A DNA stretch of 64,000 bases, taken from Selenomonas sp. GTDB taxonomy: Bacteria; Bacillota_C; Negativicutes; Selenomonadales; Selenomonadaceae. The DNA lies in the NCBI RefSeq assembly GCF_024693525.1, contig NZ_JAILKR010000062.1, positions 42,082 to 106,081 of the forward strand, given 5' to 3'. This document shows positions 1 to 8,557 of the stretch, piece by piece. The position numbers were made by a program, and so were the translations under genes. Under the pieces are notes generated by a model. It saw only the letters and a program-made list of their open reading frames with translations. It made no database searches and was not told the DNA's origin. Positions within the stretch are counted from its first letter, which is position 1, and each line of letters opens with the position of its first letter.

Positions 1-2
1 TC

Positions 3-620
3 GACCATCAGCGAAGTCAAAAGATATACGAAATCATCGCCCAGTTCCAGCACTTCAATCTGGAAATCTACACCGACCAGGGCCATTTTAGTGCCAACTC
101 CCGGCTGAAAACCTATCGCGGCCTTTTAGATCGCATGCGGGAAGTTCGCCCCGGCACCAATTTCTTGAAAAATTTTCTCTGGTCCCTTAAAAATCCCCAC
201 TTCAAAAAACTTCGATATATAAAGGACTTCGACGAATTCTGGCAAAGCGATATAAACATCGCCAAATTCATCACCTTCAGCCGTGCTCCCGGCCGGTTGG
301 CCGCGCTGGCTGAGCGGTTAGAAAACGAAGTACCAAATCTTGCCATCTCCGCCAGCTTCCGCACCAATATCGAAATCAACGATGCCGCTGCCACCAAGGG
401 CAACACCCTAAAGGTTCTGACCAAAAGCCTTGGCATCGCCGAAGAGGAAGTGCTTGTTTTGGGCGATGGCACCAATGACCTTTCCATGTTTGAGGCCTTC
501 CCCTCAAACGCCACGGCCATGGAAAACGGTGTCGCCAAACTCAAAGAAGCCGCTGCCCATATTACCAAAGACAATCTTCATAACGGCGTAGCCGCCGCCA
601 TTCAAACTGTGCTTTCTTAA
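3..620 (+). CDS. HAD-superfamily (Cof-type IIB) phosphatase, 5' end outside window
   Basis: The reading frame is open from base 3, so the start lies upstream and only the C-terminal ~205 residues are visible. The motif III lysine (in AATKGNTLKVL) is followed by the motif IV acidic stretch GDGTNDLSMF. This is the order seen at the end of Cof-type HAD phosphatases, which dephosphorylate small sugar or cofactor phosphates with Mg2+. The nucleophile motif DxDxT is outside the window, so the substrate cannot be guessed. The gene is convergent with the next one and ends directly at a strong bidirectional hairpin. Family call is secure; specific function unknown. Confidence 0.85.
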   Translation, partial: DHQRSQKIYEIIAQFQHFNLEIYTDQGHFSANSRLKTYRGLLDRMREVRPGTNFLKNFLWSLKNPHFKKLRYIKDFDEFWQSDINIAKFITFSRAPGRLAALAERLENEVPNLAISASFRTNIEINDAAATKGNTLKVLTKSLGIAEEEVLVLGDGTNDLSMFEAFPSNATAMENGVAKLKEAAAHITKDNLHNGVAAAIQTVLS

Positions 621-622
621 AA

Positions 623-669
623 AAAAAGGATGTATCGAAACGCTTTTGCGTCTTCGATACATCCTTTTT
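623..669. terminator. Bidirectional intrinsic terminator
   Basis: A 17-bp perfect stem (AAAAAGGATGTATCGAA at 623-639, complement at 653-669) has A-rich and T-rich flanks. It lies between two convergent genes and can serve both. Confidence 0.85.
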
Positions 670-678
670 GTCGTTTGC

Positions 679-2280
679 TTAGTAGTTAAAATCCGCTTCA
701 AACATGCGATGCCAGGGAAGGGTTACCTCCATGGTATCCAGCCCCTCATAAGGGGGCAGATTTCTGATGGCAAATTCCCGCATCAGGATATTAATCCGAC
801 TGACAATTCCCGGTTCCATATCCCCCATATTGCTGTAGACATCCCAACGACGGAAACCAGCAATACTCTTGCCCACCTGGCTGCGAACCACCGACTGATA
901 GCCCCAGTCCTCGACATAACGCCGGGTCAGCAGACGATCCGCATCATCGTCGGTCATGCGCCCTGAGAGCAGCCCCGTGGCAATAACAAAGCCCGTGGTA
1001 TTGGTGGGGGTATTCCAGCCGCCATAGGCCCGAAGTTTATAGAGCAGATTCTCACCATGAAGAGCCTGCATCAGCGCATTGTCGGCACCGTTGGCAAAGG
1101 CAATATCGGCAACCCCTACAGCCGTTCCATAACTGAGATTTTTCTGAATCAGTTGGACAAAATATTTCGTCGTTCCACGATCGCGGCCATCGTTGGCAAT
1201 GCCATCGCCCACTGCAGTAATCTGATTCGCCTCACCAGTTCGGCCATCGGCATTGGTATTTACCAGCAGGATAAAATCGGCCCGCTTGGGACTGTTCACC
1301 ACCATGCCGCCAGCGGTGCGAACCGACTGGCGAATGGTCTCATCGATGGGGGTATCGGAATAGCCCGGAATCGTAGCTCCCCCTTTTCCTTCATTATATT
1401 GGACGTAAATAAAGGGAATCTGTTTTTCCAAATCGTTAATGGCCCGGCTTAACAGCAGCGCTCCGAATTCATCGATACCAGCTAGCACCTGGAAGCGCGT
1501 GCTAGGAATATCCTTCCCGTATTGTTCCAGGTTCCGGCCCTCGCGATGAGTCTGGGAAAAATGGGCATTGTCGTCTTTGCCCACCACCAAGTAACTGATA
1601 ATACCCTTGCGGGTAAGGTCAATCAGCTGTTCATTTACCTTGACGTTCTTCTCGCGCCTTTCGCGCCAATCCTTCCAGACCTTTGCCGGCACAGCCTGTT
1701 CATGAAGCTCCATGGCCTTTTTCTCGATGGGCTCTAACCCCTGCATCTCTTCTTTATCCGCATAAGCCGTAGCCTGAAAGATATCCGCGCCATAATGCTG
1801 ATAATAAGCCGGTTCGGCATTACCGGAATAAAGGCCGCTGCGCGGGGTGCGCATCACCGAGCTGAACACGTAGAGGTTCAGTTTGGGATTCTCCTGCCGC
1901 AGGGTTTCAAAGCGCTTTACCCGCTTAGCCAACGCCTGCTCGGATAATTCATGATTTCTCGATGGTACCAAGCCGCCGTATATCATGGAATCCGAGGAAA
2001 ACATCGCCCCATCGGCATTTTTTACATTCTGCTCGGCCCACTCCCAAAGTTTTTCTGGATTTCCCGGTTTATCCACACCATCGCTCAAAAGGTTTCGCGG
2101 TGGAACAATGACTTCGTAGCCAGCCGCACGCGCCACATCCGCAGTCTCTTCACAGGATATGGGCCGCGTATCATGAGGAATAAAGACCAGTTTCCCCTTA
2201 GCAGCCTCCACACTGCTAAGCAGAAAGACATGAGCCGCCAGCATTAGGATTCCTCCCAGCACTATCCTCGCTAACTTCAA
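679..2280 (-). CDS. Secreted DUF4127 family protein
   Basis: 533 residues. The N-terminus is a typical Sec signal peptide (hydrophobic segment about residues 5-24, ending SVEAAKG), so the protein is exported to the periplasm. The mature part starts with the FIPHDTRPISCEE block characteristic of DUF4127, followed by a Ser/Asp-rich FSSDSMIYGGLVPSR segment. No catalytic role is established for the family to my knowledge. A perfect ribosome-binding site (AAGGAGATGATTGT) precedes the ATG. It is monocistronic, between a terminator and its own promoter. Family assignment is from recalled conserved blocks; function unknown. Confidence 0.75.
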   Translation of the reverse strand: MKLARIVLGGILMLAAHVFLLSSVEAAKGKLVFIPHDTRPISCEETADVARAAGYEVIVPPRNLLSDGVDKPGNPEKLWEWAEQNVKNADGAMFSSDSMIYGGLVPSRNHELSEQALAKRVKRFETLRQENPKLNLYVFSSVMRTPRSGLYSGNAEPAYYQHYGADIFQATAYADKEEMQGLEPIEKKAMELHEQAVPAKVWKDWRERREKNVKVNEQLIDLTRKGIISYLVVGKDDNAHFSQTHREGRNLEQYGKDIPSTRFQVLAGIDEFGALLLSRAINDLEKQIPFIYVQYNEGKGGATIPGYSDTPIDETIRQSVRTAGGMVVNSPKRADFILLVNTNADGRTGEANQITAVGDGIANDGRDRGTTKYFVQLIQKNLSYGTAVGVADIAFANGADNALMQALHGENLLYKLRAYGGWNTPTNTTGFVIATGLLSGRMTDDDADRLLTRRYVEDWGYQSVVRSQVGKSIAGFRRWDVYSNMGDMEPGIVSRINILMREFAIRNLPPYEGLDTMEVTLPWHRMFEADFNY

Positions 2281-2307
2281 ACAATCATCTCCTTCGAACT
2301 TATACGA

Positions 2308-2335
2308 GTATTACTATACCATACTATTGTTGCAA
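2308..2335 (-). promoter_or_regulatory. Promoter of the DUF4127 gene
   Basis: On the minus strand TTGCAA (2330-2335) and TAATAC (2308-2313) are separated by 16 bp, about 30 bp before the ribosome-binding site. Confidence 0.5.
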
Positions 2336-2352
2336 TTCGATGAGAAAAATTA

Positions 2353-2381
2353 AAAAAGGAGTCAAAACCTGACTCCTTTTT
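2353..2381 (-). terminator. Intrinsic terminator of pckA
   Basis: 12-bp perfect stem AAAAAGGAGTCA / TGACTCCTTTTT with a 5-base loop, 32 bp after the pckA stop. It ends in a T run on the minus strand. Confidence 0.85.
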
Positions 2382-2412
2382 CATTAGGTGAAGATGTGTG
2401 TAAGAGAATGAA

Positions 2413-4029
2413 TCAGAGCTGTGGGCCAGCAGCGACGAGGGCCTTACCAGCTTCATTCGTCTCATATTTCTTGAAGTTCTTGATGAAGCGCTCAGCGAGG
2501 TCTTTAGCTTTTGCTTCCCACTCAGCAGCATCTTTATAGGTATCTTTCGGGTCGAGGATATTCGTATCTACGCCCTCGAGTTCCGTCGGAACTTCCAAAT
2601 TGAACATCGGGATTTTCTTGGTCGGTACTTTCTTGATAGCGCCGCTATGGATCGCATCGATAATGCCACGGGTATCTTTGATGGAGATACGTTTGCCAGA
2701 ACCATTCCAGCCCGTGTTGACCAGATATGCTTTCGTGCCGTTAGCTTCCATCTTCTTAACGAGCTCCTCAGCATATTTCGTCGGATGGAGTTCGAGGAAT
2801 GCCTGCCCGAAGCAAGCGGAGAAGGTCGGCGTCGGCTCCGTGATGCCGCGCTCCGTACCAGCCAGTTTAGCCGTGAAGCCGGACAGGAAGTAGTACTTCG
2901 TCTGCTCCGGAGTCAGAATGGAAACCGGCGGCAGTACGCCGAATGCATCAGCGGAAAGGAAGATAACGCTCTTAGCGGCCGGAGCAGCACTGCGGTCGTT
3001 AACGAAGCCTTTAACCGTGCTCTTGATGTGGTCGATTGGGTAAGATACACGCGTGTTCTCCGTGATGCTCTTATCCGCAAAGTCGATGTTGCCTTTGTCG
3101 TCAAGGGTTACGTTCTCAAGCAGAGCGTTGCGTTTGATGGCGCCATAGATATCCGGCTCCGATTCCATATCCAGATTGATAACCTTTGCATAGCAACCGC
3201 CTTCGAAGTTGAAGATACCTTCATCATCCCAGCCGTGCTCGTCATCACCGATAAGGAGACGTTTCGGATCCGTGGACAGCGTCGTTTTACCCGTGCCGGA
3301 AAGGCCGAAGAAGATAGCCGTGTTCTGGCCCTGTTTATCCGTATTAGCGGAGCAGTGCATAGCAGCAATGCCTTTGAGCGGGAGGAAGTAGTTCATCATG
3401 GAGAACATACCCTTCTTCATCTCACCGCCATACCAGGTGTTGATGATAACCTGCTCACGTTTCGTGAGATTGAAGGCAACAGCCGTCTCCGAATGGAGGC
3501 CCAGCTCTTTGTAGTTTTCAACTTTAGCCTTAGAAGCGTTGTAAACAACGAAATCCGGTTTGAAGTTTTCCAGTTCCTCAGCCGTCGGTTTTACGAACAT
3601 GTTCGTAACGAAATGAGCCTGCCAAGCAACTTCCACAATGAAACGTACAGCCATGCGCGTATCTTTGTTAGCGCCGCAGAAAGCATCAACAACATAGAGT
3701 TTCTTGTTGGAGAGCTCTTTCTTGGCGATTTCTTTGAGAACTTCCCAATTCTCTTCGGACAGACGATGGTTGTCGTTGTGATACTCTTCCGAATCCCACC
3801 ATACCGTATCATGTGCCGTAGCATCATCAACGATGTATTTATCTTTTGGGGAACGGCCCGTGAAGATGCCCGTCTTAACGTTTACTGCCCCCAGTTCCGA
3901 AACCTGACCAACCTCGAAGCCTTCGAGACCAGCCTTCGTTTCCTCTGCGAACAAGGTTTTGTAAGACGGATTGTGGATGATTTCCGTTGCGCCCGTGATT
4001 CCATACTGACTAAGATCGATGTTTGCCAT
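2413..4029 (-). CDS. pckA: Phosphoenolpyruvate carboxykinase (ATP)
   Basis: 538 residues, the usual length for ATP-type PEPCK, which interconverts oxaloacetate + ATP and PEP + CO2 + ADP in the cytoplasm. The P-loop [12 protein letters not shown] (about residues 240-255) and the following metal-binding [11 protein letters not shown] are intact, as are the substrate-site segments [10 protein letters not shown] and [11 protein letters not shown]. An in-frame start 25 codons upstream exists. I chose the ATG at 4029 because AGAGG precedes it and the protein then begins [10 protein letters not shown] like its relatives. It has its own strong promoter and terminator. In propionate/succinate-forming Negativicutes this enzyme often runs toward oxaloacetate with CO2 fixation, which is inference here. 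Confidence 0.97.
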   Translation of the reverse strand: MANIDLSQYGITGATEIIHNPSYKTLFAEETKAGLEGFEVGQVSELGAVNVKTGIFTGRSPKDKYIVDDATAHDTVWWDSEEYHNDNHRLSEENWEVLKEIAKKELSNKKLYVVDAFCGANKDTRMAVRFIVEVAWQAHFVTNMFVKPTAEELENFKPDFVVYNASKAKVENYKELGLHSETAVAFNLTKREQVIINTWYGGEMKKGMFSMMNYFLPLKGIAAMHCSANTDKQGQNTAIFFGLSGTGKTTLSTDPKRLLIGDDEHGWDDEGIFNFEGGCYAKVINLDMESEPDIYGAIKRNALLENVTLDDKGNIDFADKSITENTRVSYPIDHIKSTVKGFVNDRSAAPAAKSVIFLSADAFGVLPPVSILTPEQTKYYFLSGFTAKLAGTERGITEPTPTFSACFGQAFLELHPTKYAEELVKKMEANGTKAYLVNTGWNGSGKRISIKDTRGIIDAIHSGAIKKVPTKKIPMFNLEVPTELEGVDTNILDPKDTYKDAAEWEAKAKDLAERFIKNFKKYETNEAGKALVAAGPQL

Positions 4030-4111
4030 TTTACATTCAACCTCTTTCATAAATTGTTTAAATAATTGAGTGACTTTGTCATAATTTTTCATATGCCCTG
4101 TCACGAGTATT

Positions 4112-4140
4112 ATATTAGCTTATTTTTCCATAAATGTCAA
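4112..4140 (-). promoter_or_regulatory. Strong sigma-A promoter of pckA
   Basis: The minus strand carries a perfect TTGACA (4135-4140), a 17-bp spacer and TAATAT (4112-4117), leaving an untranslated leader of about 75 nt. It is among the best promoter matches in the window. Confidence 0.8.
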
Positions 4141-4208
4141 CTATTTATTTGTTAAAAGTTCTAAATTTTTATTTATCACAATTGTTTGTCAAAACGAAAG
4201 AATAAAAT

Positions 4209-4247
4209 AAAACACAACGAAAAGTGTTATTGTTTTCGTTGTGTTTT
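4209..4247 (-). terminator. Intrinsic terminator of thrC
   Basis: 15-bp perfect stem AAAACACAACGAAAA / TTTTCGTTGTGTTTT with a 9-base loop, 60 bp past the thrC stop and followed by T-rich DNA on the minus strand. Confidence 0.85.
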
Positions 4248-4307
4248 ATCATAACCGGATTTAACGCCGATTTTTGGCGTTTTGCTACCGATTACGGCTG
4301 TTTTTGA

Positions 4308-5819
4308 TTATTTTGCCGCAAAGTCCAGCACCGCCTGTTTCATGGCGGAAACTGCGCAGACCTCCTTGTGCAGCAAGGGTTTGGTGCGCAGCGATGCCAA
4401 GCCCTGGGGCGTCGGGTCATCGTTGCATTCCTGAAGTTTATCCAGCATGGCAAACTCATCAAGATCTGCCGTATCGACATGAAGGGCTCCCAAAACGCTG
4501 CCATTGAATTTATAGGGACTTGCCGTGGAAGCAATGACCATGTAGTGACGGTCTTTCGTGGCCTGCTGGTAGTTTTCCGCCACTTTCCAAGCAACGGCCG
4601 TATGCGTATCGGGCACGTAATGTTTCTCGTCATAGACGCGGCCAATTAATTCTTTCGTATCTTCATCGCCGGTCCAATCTGCCCAGAAGACCTGCTGAAT
4701 CTTTTGCAAAAGTTCCTGTCCCACATCATAGCGGCCTGTTTCAGCCAATTCCTTCATCCAGCCAGCAACTTTATCCGTATCCTCAGTCATGTGGTAAAGG
4801 AGACGCTCGAGGTTGCTGGAAATCAAAATATCCATGGAGGGCGTAATGGTCTTATAGAAATCACGGTTGCGGTCATAGACTCCAGTGCGCAGGAAATCCG
4901 TCAGCACGTTGTTGGCGTTAGAGGCGCAAATGAGTTTATAAACCGGAAGCCCCATGCATTTTGCATAGAAGCCTGCCAGGATATCGCCGAAGTTGCCCGT
5001 AGGCACCGTGAAGTTTATCGCTTCCCCGGCTTTAATTTTGCCAGCCTTCACCAAGTCCGCATAGGCGCTGAAATAATAGACAATCTGCGGTACCAGGCGG
5101 CCCCAGTTGATGGAATTGGCCGACGAAAGTTTTACCCCCTTGTCCCCCAATTCCTCCGCAAAGGATTTGTCGCCAAATATTTCTTTAACCCCGCTCTGGG
5201 CATCATCGAAATTGCCCCGAACAGCCGTAACGTTGACATTGCTGCCTTCCTGGGTGAGCATTTGAAGCTGCTGAATGCGGCTGACGCCTCCCTCCGGATA
5301 GAAGACCATAATCTTAATCTGGTCAACATCGCGGAAGCCTTCCAGGGCTGCCTTGCCCGTATCACCGGAAGTGGCCACGAGAATCAGCACCTCGTCCTTT
5401 TCCCCGGTTTTCTTCAGGGCTGTGCTCATAAGCTGTGGCAGCAGCTGCAAGGCCATATCCTTAAAGGCACTGGTGGGACCATGCCAGAGCTCCAGCACCC
5501 CCATATCGTCAAAAATCTTAACCGGAGCGCGCATGGCAGCATCAAACTTCCCCATGCCATAAGCACGGGTCACACATCCATTCACTTCTTCTGTCGTATA
5601 GTCGGTCAGAAACAAACCGAGAACTTTTGCAGCCCGCTCCTCGTAGGTAAGGTTCTGCAGAGCGGCAATAAAGGCCCCATCAACCTTTGGCAAGCTATCC
5701 GGTACAAACAAACCACCATCAGTAGCGAGGCCCTGGATAATCGCCTGCGCGGAATCGAGTTTTACGCCATTGCCTCTCGTACTGCTATACTTCAAATCAA
5801 CCGCCTCTTTCTTTTCCAC
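4308..5819 (-). CDS. thrC: Threonine synthase
   Basis: 503 residues. Converts O-phosphohomoserine to threonine with pyridoxal phosphate, the last step after hom and thrB elsewhere in this window. The PLP lysine lies in HGPTSAFKDMALQ near residue 119, and the glycine-rich phosphate loop is TVPTGNFGDI. The N-terminal KYSSTRGNG block marks the long threonine synthase type. The start is uncertain: GTG at 5819 follows GGAG closely, while an in-frame TTG at 5795 has AGAGG at better spacing and would give the more usual MKYSSTRG beginning. Transcribed divergently from nadE. Confidence 0.95.
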   Translation of the reverse strand: MEKKEAVDLKYSSTRGNGVKLDSAQAIIQGLATDGGLFVPDSLPKVDGAFIAALQNLTYEERAAKVLGLFLTDYTTEEVNGCVTRAYGMGKFDAAMRAPVKIFDDMGVLELWHGPTSAFKDMALQLLPQLMSTALKKTGEKDEVLILVATSGDTGKAALEGFRDVDQIKIMVFYPEGGVSRIQQLQMLTQEGSNVNVTAVRGNFDDAQSGVKEIFGDKSFAEELGDKGVKLSSANSINWGRLVPQIVYYFSAYADLVKAGKIKAGEAINFTVPTGNFGDILAGFYAKCMGLPVYKLICASNANNVLTDFLRTGVYDRNRDFYKTITPSMDILISSNLERLLYHMTEDTDKVAGWMKELAETGRYDVGQELLQKIQQVFWADWTGDEDTKELIGRVYDEKHYVPDTHTAVAWKVAENYQQATKDRHYMVIASTASPYKFNGSVLGALHVDTADLDEFAMLDKLQECNDDPTPQGLASLRTKPLLHKEVCAVSAMKQAVLDFAAK

Positions 5820-6053
5820 TTGCTCCTATACAGATAGCAAACCAATTTACTTCGTACTTTTGTTATCTTTTGCGTCATAAATATAGTTCTAGACTGTATT
5901 CGAAGTTTATTATATCATATATTATGAGTGAATCCTATAGAAAATATAAGATTGTCACTCAAGAAAACACGTTTTTCTTTTAAAGCTTACATTTTACCAT
6001 TTATTGCGCAAATATTTACCAATTTGTGTAATAATCTAAGGAGTGTTCTACCC
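5820..6053. promoter_or_regulatory. Divergent thrC/nadE promoter region
   Basis: 234 bp of AT-rich DNA between divergent genes. On the plus strand TTGCGC (from about 6005), a 17-bp spacer and TGTAAT lie just before the nadE ribosome-binding site AAGGAG. On the minus strand a TATAAT (near 5911) faces thrC without a good -35. No T-box or other recognisable leader was seen. Confidence 0.4.
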
Positions 6054-7946
6054 TTGTTAAAAATCGCTATGGGCCAGATGGAAGTCATCCCTGGCCATCC
6101 GGACCAAAACACCGCCAAAATTTTGTCGATGATAGCAGCGGCCAAGAAACAAAGCGTCGACCTCATCATCTTTCCCGAAATGGCCGTTCCCGGTTATCTC
6201 TTAGGAGATACCTGGGAGCAGTCCTCCTTTCTGAAAGACTGCGAAGACTATGGCCAGGACATCATCAACGCATCAACGGGCATAACGGTAATGTTTGGCA
6301 ACATTGCCGTTGACTGGTCAAAAAAGAACAACGATGGCCGGGTACGCAAATACAACGCTCTCTTCACCGCTCGGGATGGCAAACTGATTCAGCCCGACAA
6401 CATGCCCTATCCCTATGTCATCAAAACCTTAATGCCAAACTACCGGGAATTTGATGACACCCGTCATTTCTTCAGCCTGCAGAAACTGGCCCGGGAACTG
6501 GGCACCACCCCCGATCAGCTACTCTCGCCTGTGACGCTGAAAATCAAGGACCGTCACTATCGCGTCGGCTGCCTGCTTTGCGAAGACGGCTGGAGCGACA
6601 ATTATGAGATGGAACCCATTGAGATGCTGCGCCGCCATCATAAGCCAGACTTCTTTGTCAACATCTCGGCCTCGCCCTATACTCTGGGCAAAAACGACAA
6701 GCGCAATCGAGTATTTGGTGCCCAGGCAAAAGATGCCGGCGTACCGCTTTTCTACGTCAATGCCATCGGCCTTCAGAACAACGGCAAAACCATCTACACC
6801 TTTGACGGGTCAAGTACGGCCTACAACGCCAAGGGCGATGTTTGCGCCGTTTCCCCGGAGTACACCGAAGACCTCCACATCATCGACCTTCACGCTCTTG
6901 ACCAGTCAAAACCAATTGACCAATCCGAGGAAAAAGACATCGCCCATATTTACCGGGCGCTTCACTACGGCATTAAACGCTTCCTCGAAAATATCCATAT
7001 GAAAAAGGTGGTCATCGGTATCTCCGGTGGCATTGACTCCGCCGTTGCCGCTGCCCTCTATGCCAAGGTAATCGGACCGGAAAATCTGCTGCTGGTCAAC
7101 ATGCCCAGCGTCTTCAACTCGGAGACCACCAAAGGCCTTTCGCAGCAACTGGCTGACAACCTTGGCTGCCAGTACATGATTGTCCCCATTCAGCAATCGG
7201 TTGACCATACCATTGACCAGCTTGAACACACCCCCATGACCTATCTGGCGGATGGCACCAAGAGCAATCTTTCCGTTTCCTCCTTTGTCACCGAAAACAT
7301 CCAAGCCCGGGACCGCAGTGCCAGAGTCCTGGCCGGTGCCGCAGCAGCCTTTGGCGGCGGCTTTACCTGCAATGCCAACAAGGCTGAGACCACCGTTGGC
7401 TACTCCACCCTTTACGGCGACCAGTCAGGCTTCCTTGCCGCCCTAGCGGACCTTTGGAAGCATCAAGTCTACGCGCTGGCCTATTATATGAACGAAGAAG
7501 TTTATGGCCGCGAGGTGGTGCCCCAAGGCATCATCGACATCGTGCCCAGTGCCGAGCTTTCCAACGCGCAAAATGTCGACGAAGGCAAGGGTGACCCCCT
7601 CAAATACCCCTATCATGACTTCCTATTCCGTTCCTTCATCGAGCGGTGGGAAAAGGCTGCTCCCCAGGATATTCTCGAATGGTATGCCGCTGGCACCGTG
7701 GAAGAAAACCTTGGCTGCCAGCCAGGTCTTGTTGCCAAATATTTCCCGACAGCTAAAGACTTCATCGAGGACCTCGAACGCTGGTGGAACCTCTTCTGCG
7801 GCATGGCCATTGCCAAGCGCATCCAGGCCCCGCCGATTCTTGCCATCAGCCGCCGCGCCTATGGTTTTGACCACCGGGAAGCCCAGAACGGCCCCTACTA
7901 CACCCGCCGCTATCGGGAATTAAAAACACAGCTGCTGAATTCCTAA
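6054..7946 (+). CDS. nadE: Glutamine-dependent NAD+ synthetase
   Basis: 630 residues in two domains. The N-terminal nitrilase-fold glutaminase (about 1-290) has the Glu of FPEMAVPGYL and the catalytic Cys of LLCEDGW near residue 177. The C-terminal ATP-pyrophosphatase domain has the P-loop SGGIDSAVAA near residue 325. The enzyme amidates deamido-NAD+ using ammonia from glutamine, the last step of NAD synthesis. Start: the frame is open further upstream to an ATG at 5928, but AAGGAG sits 10 bp before the TTG at 6054 and homologous sequence begins there. Three exact TTGACNNGTCAA palindromes lie inside the gene (6310, 6802, 6898). Confidence 0.95.
   Translation: MLKIAMGQMEVIPGHPDQNTAKILSMIAAAKKQSVDLIIFPEMAVPGYLLGDTWEQSSFLKDCEDYGQDIINASTGITVMFGNIAVDWSKKNNDGRVRKYNALFTARDGKLIQPDNMPYPYVIKTLMPNYREFDDTRHFFSLQKLARELGTTPDQLLSPVTLKIKDRHYRVGCLLCEDGWSDNYEMEPIEMLRRHHKPDFFVNISASPYTLGKNDKRNRVFGAQAKDAGVPLFYVNAIGLQNNGKTIYTFDGSSTAYNAKGDVCAVSPEYTEDLHIIDLHALDQSKPIDQSEEKDIAHIYRALHYGIKRFLENIHMKKVVIGISGGIDSAVAAALYAKVIGPENLLLVNMPSVFNSETTKGLSQQLADNLGCQYMIVPIQQSVDHTIDQLEHTPMTYLADGTKSNLSVSSFVTENIQARDRSARVLAGAAAAFGGGFTCNANKAETTVGYSTLYGDQSGFLAALADLWKHQVYALAYYMNEEVYGREVVPQGIIDIVPSAELSNAQNVDEGKGDPLKYPYHDFLFRSFIERWEKAAPQDILEWYAAGTVEENLGCQPGLVAKYFPTAKDFIEDLERWWNLFCGMAIAKRIQAPPILAISRRAYGFDHREAQNGPYYTRRYRELKTQLLNS
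6310..6321. repeat. TTGACNNGTCAA palindrome (exact, TG centre)
   Basis: TTGACTGGTCAA within nadE, encoding part of the residues VDWSKK. Member of the window-wide interrupted-palindrome family. Confidence 0.75.
6802..6813. repeat. TTGACNNGTCAA palindrome (exact, GG centre)
   Basis: TTGACGGGTCAA within nadE, encoding FDGSS. 85 bp before the next copy. Confidence 0.75.
6898..6909. repeat. TTGACNNGTCAA palindrome (exact, CA centre)
   Basis: TTGACCAGTCAA within nadE, encoding LDQSK. A related half-site ATTGACCAATCC follows at once and encodes a second DQS. Confidence 0.75.
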
Positions 7947-7958
7947 TACCTTTTATGC

Positions 7959-7964
7959 TATACT
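7959..7964 (+). promoter_or_regulatory. Possible extended -10 promoter of the FKBP gene
   Basis: TGC-TATACT (TG extension at 7956-7957, hexamer 7959-7964) lies 34 bp before the ATG of the FKBP gene. No convincing -35 is visible, and the gene could also be read through from nadE. Confidence 0.35.
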
Positions 7965-7997
7965 ATTCCTATTACGAACATAGAATGGAGTTACACA

Positions 7998-8426
7998 ATG
8001 AGCAACGATAACAAAAAAGTAAAAGTACACTACACCGGTACCCTTAACGATGGAACGAAATTCGATTCCTCCTACGACCGTGGCGAGCCACTGGAATTTG
8101 TCTGCGGTGCCGGCATGATGATAAAAGGCTTTGACGACGCCGTCAAAGACATGGCCGTGGGCGAAACCAAGGACATTCACCTGATGCCCGAAGAAGCCTA
8201 TGGTATGCCATCGGAAGAAAACATCGTTACTATGGAAATTGACCAGCTGCCAGGTTCTGAAGGACTCGAAATTGGCCAGAAAGTCGCCCTGCAAAATGCC
8301 TATGGCCAACCGGTTCCCGTCACCGTAACAGAAAAGACCGAAACCACCATCACCTTTGACGCCAACCACGAAATGGCCGGCAAGGAATTAAACTTTAAAA
8401 TTGAACTGGTGGAAGTTGAAAACTAA
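7998..8426 (+). CDS. slyD: FKBP-type peptidyl-prolyl isomerase (SlyD-like)
   Basis: 142 residues. Begins with the FKBP core [18 protein letters not shown] and contains the inserted chaperone (IF) flap domain between IKGFDDAV and the C-terminal strand, the SlyD architecture. It lacks the long His/Cys metal-binding tail of E. coli SlyD. Expected role: cytoplasmic cis-trans isomerisation of prolyl bonds and chaperone activity. GGAG lies 8 bp before the ATG. Ends just before an intrinsic terminator. Confidence 0.9.
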   Translation: MSNDNKKVKVHYTGTLNDGTKFDSSYDRGEPLEFVCGAGMMIKGFDDAVKDMAVGETKDIHLMPEEAYGMPSEENIVTMEIDQLPGSEGLEIGQKVALQNAYGQPVPVTVTEKTETTITFDANHEMAGKELNFKIELVEVEN

Positions 8427-8479
8427 GGACTAAGAAATACAACCGCTTGGTCATCTCTTCTTAGGACATATAAGCATGC

Positions 8480-8515
8480 AAAACGCCTGAAGCTAACAAA
8501 GCCTCAGGCGTTTTT
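8480..8515 (+). terminator. Intrinsic terminator after the FKBP gene
   Basis: Stem AAAACGCCTGAAGC / GCCTCAGGCGTTTT with one mismatch and 7-base loop, followed by a T run on the plus strand. Confidence 0.85.
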
Positions 8516-8557
8516 GTCATTCGCATATAGGAAGCGCCAGTCATTTCAGGCTAACAA

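Noticed and set aside
2647..4065. A 472-codon open frame opposite pckA
   Set aside because: It mirrors a highly conserved gene with biased codons; no domain is recognisable and no start signal is present.
4704..5837. A 377-codon open frame opposite thrC
   Set aside because: Antisense shadow of a conserved gene, without translation signals.
5928..6053. A 42-residue N-terminal extension of NadE
   Set aside because: It covers the promoter region, is not similar to other NadE proteins, and the good ribosome-binding site belongs to the TTG at 6054.
8129..8148. A larger inverted repeat (CTTTGACG / CGTCAAAG) in the FKBP gene
   Set aside because: It encodes a conserved family stretch (GFDDAVKD), has a 4-bp spacer, and no second copy was seen.
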